A stretch of DNA of 64,000 nt from Mesostigma viride (Eukaryota > Streptophyta > Mesostigmatophyceae > Mesostigmatales > Mesostigmataceae), in contig RPFO01000156.1 of the NCBI GenBank assembly GCA_009746045.1, forward strand, positions 6,087,725 through 6,151,724, in the 5' to 3' direction. A program made the translations under genes and the position numbers. Positions within the stretch are counted from its first letter, which is position 1, and each line of letters starts with the position of its first letter. The notes below the pieces were generated by a model, which saw only the letters and a list, made by a program, of their open reading frames with translations, did not search any database and was not told the DNA's origin. Shown here piece after piece: positions 54,301-64,000 of this stretch.

Positions 54301-55160
54301 CATGGATGTCAAAGAAAAAAAAATGATGAGGATTCAGGCTCCCATGGTGTCATCATTGCCCGTGTATGTACATGGTTGGCATTTATGTAATTAATGATGA
54401 GGATTCAGGCTCCATTGGTGTCATCATGGCCCGTCTACGTACATGGATGGCATGTATGTAATTAATGATGAGGATTCAGGCTCCATTGGTGTCATCATGG
54501 CTGGCGTACGTATGTACATGGATGTCAAAGAAAAAAAAATGATGAGGATTCAGGCTCCCATGGTGTCATCATGGCCCGTCTACGTACATGGATGTCAAGG
54601 AATAGTAAATGATGAGGATTCAGGCTCCCATGGTGTCATCATGGCCTGTCTACGTACATGGATGGCATGTATGTATTTAATGATGAGGATTCAGGCTCCC
54701 ATGGTGTCATCATGGCTGGCCTACGTACATGGATGTCTCAGAAAAAAAATGATGAGGATTCAGGCTCCCATGGTGTCATCATGGCTGGCCTACGTACATG
54801 GATGTCAAAGAAAAAAAAATGATCAGGATTCAGGCTCCCGTGGTGTCATTATGGCCCGTCTACGTGTTGTTGGCATGTATGAAATTAATGATGAGGATTC
54901 AGGCTCCCATAGTGTCATCATGGCCCGTCTACGTACATGGTTGGCATTTATGTAATTAATGATGAGGATTCAGGCTCCCATGGTGTCATCATGGCCCGTG
55001 TATGTACATGGTTGGCATTTATGTAATTAATGATGAGGATTCAGGCTCCATTGGTGTCATCATGGCCCGTCTACGTACATGGGTGGCATTTATGTATTTA
55101 ATGATGAGGATTCAGGCTCCCTTTGGGTCATCATGGCTGGCCTACATACATGGAGTCATA
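51353..55160 (-). repeat. 71-bp satellite, block 9 (reverse orientation)
   Basis: About 53 monomers. The first part is a 498-bp higher-order repeat of seven monomers, with starts at about 51357, 51855 and 52353, essentially identical between copies; the third is incomplete. A second near-duplicate segment pairs 53.2-53.9 kb with 54.1-54.7 kb. The last monomers decay near 55160. Confidence 0.97.
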
Positions 55161-55424
55161 TTGATTCATGGAACAATGAGATACCATTCTTAATTGAAAA
55201 TTGTTCTTGATACTTTCACATGCATGCCCGGAATCGTGAATTTGTGCGGGTTTCCATGATGACAATCCTCATTGAATTCTTGAGCACACAATATTGAGCA
55301 ATTTATAGGGGCACTTCGGCAATGTTGACCATTTTCATTCATGATAAAATTAACATTTAATGCAATAAATACATATTCCACTCATTTTAATAAACCATGC
55401 AAAAACTTAACAAGCACGCTCAAG
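55161..55424. other. Unique AT-rich flank, no gene seen
   Basis: A short non-repetitive stretch after the satellite, containing TTCTTAATTG near 55192. It may be the edge of the third TTAA-family relative, but no terminal repeat is visible. Confidence 0.35.
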
Positions 55425-56155
55425 CTAGGGGTGGGCTGGCATGCACGCGTGGGTGTGGGGGTGGGCTGGCATGCATGCGTGGGTGTGGGGGTGGGCTAGC
55501 CTGCATGCGTGGGTGTGTGGGGGGCTGGCATGCATGCGTGGGTGTGTGGGGGGGCTAGCATGCATGCGTGGGTGTGGGGGGGGCTGGCATGCATGCGTGG
55601 GTGTGTATGGGGGCTGGCATGCATGCGTGGGTGTGTGTGGGGGGCTAGCATGCATGCGTGGGTGTGGGGGGGGGCTGTCATGCATGCGTGGGTGTGTGGG
55701 GGGGCTGGCATGCATGCGTGGGTGTGTGGGGGGGCTAGCATGCATGCGTGGGTGTGGGGGTGGGCTAGCATGCATGCGTGGGTGTGAGTGTGGGCTAGCA
55801 TGCATGCGTGGGTGTGGGGGGGGCTAGCATGCATGCGTGGGTGTGGGGGGGGCTAGCATGCATGCGTGGGTGTGTGTGGGGGGCTAGCATGCATGCGTGG
55901 GTGTGGGGGGGGCTGTCATGCATGCGTGGGTGTGTGGGGGGCTGGCATGCATGCGTGGGTGTGTGGGGGGGCTAGCATGCATGCGTGGGTGTGGGGGTGG
56001 GCTAGCATGCATGCGTGGGTGTGAGTGTGGGCTAGCATGCATGCGTGGGTGTGGGGGGGGCTAGCATGCATGCGTGGGTGTGTGGGGGGGCTAGCATGCA
56101 TGCGTGGGTGTGGGGGTGGGCTAGCATGCATGCGTGGGTGTGGGGGGGGCTAGCA
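55425..56155 (+). repeat. 28-32-bp minisatellite (GCATGCATGCGTGGGTGTG)
   Basis: About 25 units, typified by GCTAGCATGCATGCGTGGGT followed by GTG and a G run of variable length. GCATGCATGC alternation makes it a candidate Z-DNA former. The His/Pro-rich or Gly/Trp-rich frames are translations of the array. Confidence 0.95.
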
Positions 56156-56599
56156 CGCCCCACCCCTCCATCGGCACAGCCAGCCTTGTGAGTCTACCCT
56201 TAACAACAAGGCTGGTAGGACGACACGCCTGAGCAGCATATGTCATGCCTATCTCAGGCTAATAATGTGTGATTTTGTGCCAACAACCAAGTTGTTCCAC
56301 CCAACAACACATTATAAACCCTCTTCCAAAATGCCCAACAAGCCGGACACGTGGAGGACCACACACGCAGTATATAAAGAGAAAATAAGCTGACTTTTTA
56401 TCCAGCCAACCTGTGGCTAGCTGCTCTGGTTACCATGACAAATGCTAACATTTACTCAGTGGGAAAGGTGAAGAGACCATTGGAACAGCCTACCTGACGC
56501 ATGTGCCACCAAAGCATTGTGTCCCGCAAAATGCACACTGCCTCCTTTCTAACAAGCACGAGCCGCTCTCTTTAGGAGACAGGTGCCAGCTCGTCAGTG

Positions 56600-57345
56600 T
56601 CTGGGGAAAATGATATTGCCGCTGCTTAGGAAGACCGCGTGAATTTCCTCGAACACAACTGTCTATAAAGCAAAAGAAATTTCAGAGAAGCATGGAAATA
56701 AAAGCATTACACCTTCCCGACAGGTTGCGGGCCACGCGCTGCAGAAAGCCAGCCACGTCACAGACGAACTAGCTAAAAGACACCCAGGAATCCAGCGATG
56801 CAGCGCCAGGAACCGCAACTTTCTGGCTGCATCTGGCCGGAAAAAAGGCAAAAAGCTTACGCTCAACGAGCTAAGAAAGCAGGAAAACGCTAGCTTAAGA
56901 CGTTTAACACAAGAACGTACCATAACGGGCATTTATTCGTGCCCAGGCGCACAAGAAAGTCCACCCTTTCATGGAGTGGTTGGGCAGTACGCATCGCGCA
57001 GGGCTAATGTTATCTTACCGCAAAATGACGGGAAAGGTAAAGATAGCAGCGGGAATTTTTACGGCTTTAGAAACATCATTAAACTAGCTTTCCTTACGAC
57101 CATCAAAACTGGCAACAATCGACAATCAACCCGGCAGGCATCCATTATACTTTATTCATCCCGACAGAAATTCAGGCCGGACCCCCCTGCCGATGGCAAA
57201 GAAAAAAAGCCCGCGACATTATAGATCGCAACCATCCCGCCATAAATTAGAATCAGTAACTAATTTTCTCCAACAATCGAGCATTTTTTCTGCTTTCCGC
57301 GTGCCAGATTTGTCACGTTTCGTCTAAACGCAGTCACCGCCATTA
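56600..57345 (-). pseudogene. Third, degraded relative of the TTAA-family gene
   Basis: On the minus strand, TAAACGCAGTCACCGCCAT and GCCGATGGCA near 57330 and 57190, GGTAAGAT near 57014, an ATG near 56967 followed by GWTFLCAWAR (compare PLLRAWAR) and a SGRCNAF block near 56720 follow the same order and spacing as copies 1 and 2. No terminal inverted repeat or TTAA flank was found. It is older than the other two, judged by divergence. Confidence 0.55.
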
Positions 57346-58001
57346 AATCAGCCGACATAGCTTTTGGGCCTCAATTTGCACCGAAATTTGGTCCGTACCA
57401 TCCAGCTCAGTCGGATTATGTATGTGGATCGGCCGTGTTGGTTGCATACGCAGGTATATTAATTCTTGCATTCGCCCCGGACCTTCCACAGGACAGGTCA
57501 GGTTATAACAATAATTCTTGCATTCGCCCCCGCCCTTTCCTATGGCCTGGTCAGGTTTGGGCGCGACGCCACTAGCGCGGCGCCCGCGACAGAGTGGCCA
57601 GGCTCGAGCACGTTTTCTGGATCCCAAGCACCGGATTGGACACTGTCCGAGGACTGGACAGGAATTGGCTGACCAATCGGATGCTTGCTCGTCGTCTCCA
57701 AAAACATATATAAAGAGCCAAATTGCGCGAACTAAGCAATGATCCTTTGAGCAGCGTTACTCTGCCGAAATGTCAACCTAGGCCGGTCAAGTGACGCCGA
57801 GGTGTTCACCGGTAGTTCAGGTCAGCCACAGCGCGCCTTCGAATGTAGGCACGGTCGCATTTTTTTTTAGGAAATGTAGAATTGTTGTCGACCAGCTACC
57901 AACGCCCGACCGGACCCATAAAACGGAAACATCAAGGCGATGTGATGGTGTAGGTGTGTCTCATATCTCATTAATACACAGAGCATCGTGAATATAATAT
58001 A
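57346..58001. other. Unique sequence, no gene seen
   Basis: Contains a small tandem duplication, AATTCTTGCATTCGCCCC, at about 57462 and 57511. Open frames are short and not protein-like. Confidence 0.45.
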
Positions 58002-59800
58002 TAATCGGTGTTCTCTGAACGTAGTTTCTTTATAACAGATGAGAATGAACGCCGCTATGTGAGTGGTACTACGGGACGGTGGGCCTTGGGCTGGACCGGT
58101 TCCATGAGTTAGAATTAGTTGGCCAGTTTTGTATGGCCATTTCTAGTTCGTTAAGTTAAGTAGCAATTAAGTTACTGTTGCTGACGGCTCATGAGGCGAG
58201 CCCGGGCTACGCCGCCCTAAAGTGCCATTTGCACGATGTTCTAGGTCTTTTTTTCTTGTAATCGGATGTATGGGGTATGGGTATGGCGGATTACAAGAAA
58301 TTTAATGCTGCCCTAATCGCGTCAGCCTTTTGGCTGGCGGTGGCCGATTAGAGATGGCGCGTGACTGACATAGCTTGAACAGTCACGTGACTGTGAAAAA
58401 GAAATTGAAATTACCCTCGTCGGTTTTCTCCCCGCAGCTGGGTTCTTGGCCGACGAGAGACTATAAAATACTTCGCGTTTGCCTGCGCGTGGCACCTGTA
58501 CGGAACTCTGAAGCCATGAGTAAGATTTCCGTGCCACGCTGCAGTGCCTACCGCTTTGCTGCGGAGTGTCGCAGCAGGGTTGCAGTTCCTGACTGCTGAC
58601 TGCCGAAGGAAGGGTGGTCGGGTTACTTTTAGTGGGCATTGTGATGGACGACAAGTCTGTCGGCCCTCGCGTAAGTAGAAAAATATTTACCAGCATCCGC
58701 TCTTATGGGTGCGTGAGGTCTCGGGAATGTGGTGGGGACGAATTCCGGAATTATGCAATATTTCGATTCAGACCGAGACTTAAGGGGCCAGTTTAACAGA
58801 CGGACCTGGGCCGGGCAGGACCAAATATTTTGGCCGGCCCAGTTGCGCTTGCGCTTTATCGGCCGCTGGGGTGTGTGATGAGAGCCTGCTCATCAACTAA
58901 AACCTGAAATATGGAAAGTTACTCCCCCAGGTGACAACGTTGACAGTAATTGAGATATGGTGGCATCGGGTGACGTCCTACAAGTTGTCGTCACGTTAGG
59001 GCGGCACTGGCCTTTGAGGGAGGTCCGTGATCGTTAAACGAGGCGTCTTCTTCCTTGTCTTTGCGTGCACATTCAACACCCTCTTTTACTGGCCGAGGGT
59101 GGAAGGCTGGGGGGGCCCTGCAAAGGGTTATCGTGCATGAGGCTCGCTACAGCCGCCGGCGATTGTAATGGTCGTGACCGTTGCGGCAGGGCAGCCTCGG
59201 GAGCCACTGAGCGAAAGTGGTTGGCGGAGCTTTGGAGATAAAGCACCAGGAAAGGGGGGTTGGGTAACGAGAACTACAATCAATCATGAAATGGGTGCAG
59301 CGTGGCAGGCTCACTCATGGGTTCTGTAATTGCCCACTTATTGTTTTAATCAAATGTTGGTGGATTGGTAATAGTGGGAATAGAATCGGTGTTCTCTGAA
59401 CGTAGTTTCTTTATAACAGATGAGAATGAACGCCGCTATGTGAGTGGTACTACGGGACGGTGGGCCTTGGGCTGGACCGGTTCCATGAGTTAGAATTAGT
59501 TGGCCAGTTTTGTATGGCCATTTCTAGTTCGTTAAGTTAAGTAGCAATTAAGTTACTGTTGCTGACGGCTCATGAGGCGAGCCCGGGCTACGCCGCCCTA
59601 AAGTGCCATTTGCACGATGTTCTAGGTCTTTTTTTCTTGTCCCCCCCCCCCTCCCTCTTCTTGTGTTTGTTTCTAGGGTAACGAGAACTACAATCAATCA
59701 TGAAATGGGTGCAGCGTGGCAGGCTCACTCATGGGTTCTGTAATTGCCCACTTATTGTTTTAATCAAATGTTGGTGGATTGGTAATAGTGGGAATAGAAT
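58002..59800. mobile_element. 1.8-kb element with split direct repeats (A ... B-A-B)
   Basis: Repeat A, starting AATCGGTGTTCTCTGAACG, lies at 58002-58258 and 59384-59640 (about 257 bp). Repeat B, starting GGTAACGAGAACTACAATC and ending GTGGGAATAGAAT, lies at about 59262-59383 and 59677-59800 (about 123 bp). The order A1 - 1.0-kb interior - B1A2 - 36-bp C/T-rich spacer - B2 is the split-direct-repeat layout of PAT/Ngaro-type tyrosine-recombinase retroelements, including TOC1 of Chlamydomonas. No RT or recombinase is encoded, so it looks like a non-autonomous member. Repeats appear nearly identical, suggesting a recent insertion. Confidence 0.75.
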
Positions 59801-59960
59801 AATATTATATAATATACTAGAATTAATATATAATTTTTTTATTTTATGTCAATTTTAATGTTATTTCATATAACATAATATAATATAATATTATATAACA
59901 TAATATAATATTATATTATATAAACTAGTATATAAAAAATTAAAATGTAAAAGAAAAATA
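59801..59960. repeat. AT-rich low-complexity patch
   Basis: Almost pure A/T (TATATAATATAATATTATAT-type) next to the right end of the split-repeat element. A shorter AT patch precedes its left end (ATATAATATATAATC near 57992), so the element may have inserted in AT-rich DNA. Confidence 0.85.
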
Positions 59961-60234
59961 TCTACCTTATTGCTGTTTAATGTTCCTTTCCAGTTCAGCA
60001 TAAGTACACTCTTGAGTGTGTGCAATGTTTGGTTATACGCCATTGTCTTAAAATAGCTACCAATGTAAACCTCCGTCCTAACCACATTTGGAAACAATAA
60101 AGACATTGATGCCTGACACATAGCATTCATTGCTTGAAATACCATGCATATTTTGTGTCAATGTTCTGCAGACCACAGCTTCAAGTGGGCATACTTCGCT
60201 TTCCTCAATATAATGGCGACATGGCATTTGGTGA

Positions 60235-61045
60235 AAGTGGTGAGTGCCATTAATTAAGTTGCGCCGGCCGTCGTTATCCATGACGAACTGAATCGGTTTC
60301 GTGCAAATCAAGTTTTTTGTTTTGGTGTTCCAGTTGCGCCGGCCGGCGTTTCCAATGGTATCTTGCGCGCACTTGCAAAAGCTTGCACGCTTATCAACAT
60401 TTTGTGTTGGTAAACAATTTATCACCTCTGGGATTTCCGCCTTCACTACCTGAGTTGCTTCTTTGTGGTTTTCAAATGCAACCGAGTTACGCCGGCCGTC
60501 GTTATTCATGACGAACTGAATCGGTTTCGTGCAAATCAAGTTTTTTGTTTTGGTGTTCCAGTTGCGCCGGCCGGCGTTTCCAATGGTATCTTGCGCGCAC
60601 TTGCAAAAGCTTGCACGCTTATCAACATTTTGTGTTGGTAAACAATTTATCACCTCTGGGATTTCCGCCTTCACTCCCTGAGTTGCTTCTTTGTGGTTTT
60701 CAAATCCAACCGAGTTACGCCGGCCGTCGTTATTCATGACAAACTGTAGGGGTTTTGTGCAAATCACTTTTGTATGGTTTACATGCATCCAGTTGCGCCG
60801 GCCGGCGTTTCCAATGGTATCTTGCAGTTGCGCAATCAGGCCCGATTACCAAAATTGTGTTTGTACATCTTTTTTACACCTGAAGGATTTCTGCCTGCAT
60901 ATCCTGAGTTGCTTCTTAATGGTTTTTAATTGCGCCCGAGTTACGCCGGCCGTCGTTATTAATGACAAACTGTATGGGTTTTATAAAATCACTTTTGTAT
61001 GGTTTACATGTATCCAGTTGCGCCGGCCGTCGTTCTTGTTTGATG
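60235..61045. repeat. 228-bp tandem repeat with spaced CGCCGGCCG motifs
   Basis: Three and a half units. [G/A]CGCCGGCCG starts at 60261, 60336, 60489, 60564, 60717, 60795, 60943 and 61020, so spacing alternates about 75 and 150 bp. The first motif of each unit is followed by TCGTTATTCATGACGAACTG, the second by GCGTTTCCAATGGTATCTTG. 228 bp is 76 codons, so frames stay open on both strands (minus strand 60078-60788 reads FVMNNDGRRNS-type repeats). The regular motif array directly upstream of a reading frame could be a protein-binding or transposon subterminal array. Confidence 0.85.
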
Positions 61046-61161
61046 CCCATCGTTTTCGTCGTGTCTTTAATGGTGATTATTTATCATTACTCATCCTCAG
61101 GGCTTTCGGTGCCGCGGGATTAAGAGGCGAAAAAAATCAGCTGCCGTCTGACCAAAGTCTG

Positions 61162-61956
61162 ATGGCGCAATCGGGGCGGGGGGCCGTTTCCGATGGTTCG
61201 CGTCCCTTGTCCAAGGACGACCGGGAGCCTGCACTTTGCGGTCCCTGGAGCGACAAGTACATCGAGAACAAGGGGTACAAAATTGCCAAAGACATCTTTC
61301 CTATCATGGCGGAACGCGTGAAAGCAAACAACCACAGGACGCCAGAGATGAGCGCGGAGGTTCTGTCTTGCGCAGCTTCAAGACTAAATGCCATGGTGGC
61401 GGAGAGCAACGGCATTAAGAAGAGGAAGAACTGTGACGACGGGCTTCCTGAAAGTTGGGCGGAATCTCTTCGGGATACCATCAAGAAGGCTTTTGGCGAC
61501 TTGGGAACATCTGAGAAGGATCGTGGGCTTAGGTGGGCCTTGTGTGGACTTGTTACGAAGGCAATGGAGGGTGTCCCGGACAGGATTGTGGAGCGCGCGT
61601 TCGGGATTGACAGGCGCTTTGTCGCAACTGTTCGGGGTCACAGGGATGGAATGGAAGAAGGGGAGGACGACCTTTTGCTGAGTGCGCCAGAGAGGAGGAG
61701 GAGGAAAGACGAGCTTCCGACAGAAGTGATTGCCCTGATACAAGCGTGCTGGAGGGATGATAACTTGACACGGGCGTCTCCGAACATGAAGGATGTTCAT
61801 TGTGAATGGACAAGAAGGGATTACAAACATACACTAGCGTTTTCGGAGGGGGCGCGCTACTATACTGTCTCCAAGTCGAAGATTTACGAAGTGTTCATTT
61901 CCCGCCATCCGGAGTTGAAGCCACCGCGACGGATGGACAGTAGGGAGGGGAGTTAG
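61162..61956 (+). CDS. Unrecognised 264-residue protein, possibly transposon-encoded
   Basis: Start chosen at ATG 61162 (MAQSGRGAVSDGSRPLSKDD), because upstream the frame runs into the 228-bp repeat. The composition is typical of a real protein: charged and helical (DIFPIMAERVKANN, LRDTIKKAFGDLGTSEKDRG), a possible helix-turn-helix-like part (VPDRIVERAFGIDRRFVATV), a basic linker (PERRRRKDELP), then VIALIQACWRDDNLTRASPN and YYTVSKSKIYEVFISRHPEL, ending RRMDSREGS. The pattern 'basic linker, WRDDNLTRASPNMKD, H-x-x-F, S-K-S-x-I' reminds me of N-terminal parts of uncharacterised transposon proteins in animals and algae, but I cannot name the family. No catalytic DDE region follows before the stop. 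It could be a first exon. Confidence 0.5.
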   Translation: MAQSGRGAVSDGSRPLSKDDREPALCGPWSDKYIENKGYKIAKDIFPIMAERVKANNHRTPEMSAEVLSCAASRLNAMVAESNGIKKRKNCDDGLPESWAESLRDTIKKAFGDLGTSEKDRGLRWALCGLVTKAMEGVPDRIVERAFGIDRRFVATVRGHRDGMEEGEDDLLLSAPERRRRKDELPTEVIALIQACWRDDNLTRASPNMKDVHCEWTRRDYKHTLAFSEGARYYTVSKSKIYEVFISRHPELKPPRRMDSREGS

Positions 61957-62860
61957 GAATGAGAAATGAACGACGTGATATATTGCTTGAGAACACTGTA
62001 TGCTGTGAGCAATGAATTGCTTGGTTCATTAGAAAATAGGTTTACCCTTTATCAACGTTCCTCTCACTGGCTGCGCCGCCAGTGACCGTTGGGTGCAGAC
62101 CGTTGGCCCGAGGCCGCACGATGACAGGTAGCAGTCTAGTCACTGCATCGTGTGATCACAGATCAATGCACGCTGCAGTACGGTCCCTATCTAGGATACT
62201 CTAGTACCGTCCAATGACAGGACACTACGTATACTGGGTACTGACATCTGTCACGTACCCCAGTACCCAAAGTACCTATCTAGGGAAACGTATGCGACTC
62301 GACTAGCATTCCTATCTGCATAGCCCACGTGGTATTTATATTCACATACCAACGTAGGTTTACAAGGCTTATTCATACGTTGTATTCACAATGCCTTTGA
62401 GACTTAGTCTACAGCAAAGCATGGAGACTAACTCCAGTATTGTTTTATTATTTATTTCTTAATGCAGGTCTGCACCCCCAACATTATTGTTATTGTTTTT
62501 AAGTTGATTAGGGGTACAAAAGAGACATGGCTGGTTGAGCCAGGTTGGTTACAGCTGGCTGTTCTGGCCAGGTGTTATATTGCACATTAAATAAGGTGTA
62601 CACAGCTGGCTGGTTTGGCCAGTATTGGAGCACACATTAAGTAAGTGGATACAAAGCTTGTGTCCTCAAGCTGCAAATGGATACAAATCTGACCTAGCCA
62701 GCACTCACACCCCACAACGAATGTGTTGAATTTTATGGCGCCCAGCAGCTATCGCTGTGGTAAGGGGGTGTGGTGGTTGTGTACTGTGCTATGGCCAGTC
62801 ATTTATTCAAACACTGACTCTGATATCATAGGGGTTCATGTTCTGAAAGAGGAGCTGGTA
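61957..62860. other. Unique sequence, no gene seen
   Basis: Only short frames. GTACCCCAGTACCCAAAGTACC-like short repeats near 62255 and imperfect CTGGCTGGTTTGGCCAG repeats near 62530-62630 are visible. The right part may be the 3' region of the retroelement fragment that follows. Confidence 0.45.
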
Positions 62861-62869
62861 CTGTTGGCC

Positions 62870-64000
62870 AGCAGCATCCCGCAGCTTCGTTAGAGCGTCT
62901 GCTGGGTTGTCCTCATCATCCACATGAGTCCAGCTGGAAAAGTAGGTGCCTCCTGTTTGAGGATCACCCAATCCAGGTCAGTGTGGACAGCAGCAGAAAC
63001 AGATTTCTTGGTTAGAAAACTGATCACAGAAAGCTGTCAGTGTAGAGATGTGAGATGACATTGCATGTGCTGCCTGCCTGGGTTTGTAGCCAGGTGAGCA
63101 TGTGCTGCAGGGAACGAGCATGCAATGCAGCAGACACCACAGCACGACATTCAGCTGAGTTGCTGCTGCCAGGTTTTCTGCGGTGTAGCCTGCTGTACCA
63201 GGAAGTGAGGGACATGTAATCTGACCTGTTGGTGAGAAAAAACAGCCCTGATTCCCGTGCCCCCATCTGATTGATTGTTCTGCTCTCCATGGAGCTGTCC
63301 ATGACACATTGGATGTGGATGTCTTCCATCAGATTCAGGCCATGGAGGATGAGGGGGGGCAGTCATTGACCAACTTCCTGATGTGACTGCATTTTATCTT
63401 GACTAGAACATCATGGGTGACCCTGCTGATGACAGCTAAGGGAGCCCCACAGATGGCTGACCACCACCCCAGTTTGCCCTGAACAGTGGCACACATGTGT
63501 AAGGGGAGGTAGTTGTCTGCAGCAGATCTAGACAATCTTGGATATATTCTGCAGGAGGAGAGAGAGAGCAGACCCACTGATCTGGCTGCCTGTGCAGCTG
63601 CAACATGATGCCACAGAACTGGATGGGGGTTGTGCTCAATTCCACCTGTTTGCCAATCTCATATGATTCCTGGACCTGCTGAATAAATGTTTCCACCTCA
63701 GCTCTAGGCCCACAAATGAGTTGGTCATCTCCATGCCACACAAAGAACAGCAGTCCAGAGGGGGTGGGTACAACAAAAAAGCATGGGTCCAGGTCATCAT
63801 ACGTGGCCTTGAGCTTTTTGAATACTTCCTCTGCTGAGTCTCTGAAAATTTTGGGGCACTGACAAGCCCTTCCACCCCAATGTTGATGATAAGGTGGGGC
63901 TCATCAATGTAAGGTTTCCACACAGCTGGGGTGTCTACCACGTACACCTTCCCTTTCCACACAGATTCAGCCTTTTCTGGGTCCCCCCTGAGGAAGGCCC
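62870..64000 (-). mobile_element. Copia-like retroelement pol fragment, broken, cut by the window edge
   Basis: Minus-strand pieces show the RT catalytic neighbourhood (LFFVWHGDDQLICGPRAEVE, then QFCGIMLQLHR) and downstream an RNase H-like region (ESGLFFLTNRSD, SLTSWYSRLH, SSNSAECRAV). The order RT then RNase H and the wording of these blocks fit Ty1/copia pol. The fragment is broken in several places and looks old. Neither LTR is visible; it continues beyond the right edge. Confidence 0.75.

Noticed and set aside
55425-56131. His/Pro-rich minus-strand and Gly/Cys/Trp-rich plus-strand frames
   Set aside because: Translations of the 28-32-bp minisatellite.
58322-58696. 124-codon minus-strand frame in the interior of the split-repeat element
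   Set aside because: No recognisable domain and a similar-length frame on the other strand; probably chance.

Overview
This is eukaryotic, gene-poor, repeat- and transposon-dominated DNA. I see no rRNA or canonical tRNA gene and at most one or two plausible non-transposon genes. A GC-rich genome of a green alga (chlorophyte) is the best guess. The hints are GC-rich transposon genes, one likely spliced gene followed by a TGTAA motif (the algal poly(A) signal), two plant-type CCCTAAA telomere units, and a mixture of piggyBac, tyrosine-recombinase retroelement, copia-like and LINE sequences. This assignment is an inference and could be wrong.

Layout. 1-0.95 kb is a 149-bp tandem repeat. 1.1-3.1 kb is a glutamine-rich coiled-coil gene whose single visible intron is filled by an 8-bp minisatellite. 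From 3.5 to 55.2 kb the backbone is a 71-bp satellite, about 21 kb in nine blocks. It runs in one orientation up to about 35.07 kb and in the opposite orientation from about 38.11 kb. A GC-rich 48-bp array, itself carrying an 886-bp cluster of palindromes, sits at the switch.

Almost everything else in 3.5-55 kb is an insertion into that satellite, and the broken monomers usually let both ends be placed. In order these are: a short element (5551-6234); a TTAA-flanked element with PHD-finger gene remnants (9544-12180); a 5'-truncated LINE with an 8-bp duplication (20413-21045); a tyrosine-recombinase (DIRS/Ngaro/PAT-like) retroelement (21303-33192); the palindrome cluster (36992-37877, in the 48-bp array); an LTR retroelement with two 890-bp LTRs and a 5-bp duplication (38592-41764); a 6.25-kb TA-flanked inverted-repeat element (42533-48784) containing a second truncated LINE; and a second TTAA/PHD-family element (49077-51352). 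The tyrosine-recombinase element is split by a piggyBac element (21791-28543), which is split by a 3.4-kb TA-flanked element (22357-25781). That nesting gives a relative chronology.

55.2-64 kb holds a degraded third relative of the TTAA/PHD family with a GC-rich minisatellite, a 1.8-kb element with A...B-A-B split direct repeats, an AT-rich patch, a 228-bp repeat with eight regularly spaced CGCCGGCCG motifs in front of an unrecognised 264-codon reading frame, and a broken copia-like pol fragment running off the right edge.

The genes here serve element mobility rather than a pathway: piggyBac transposase (in two frames), gag-like plus RT-RNaseH-recombinase proteins of the YR element, LINE C-termini, and remnants of a spliced PHD-finger gene. 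The most unusual points are the 2A-like motif between RNase H and recombinase in the YR element, the TTAA family with a PHD exon, the triple palindrome with two mirrored tRNA-like sequences, and the concentration of insertions in two short sites of the satellite monomer.
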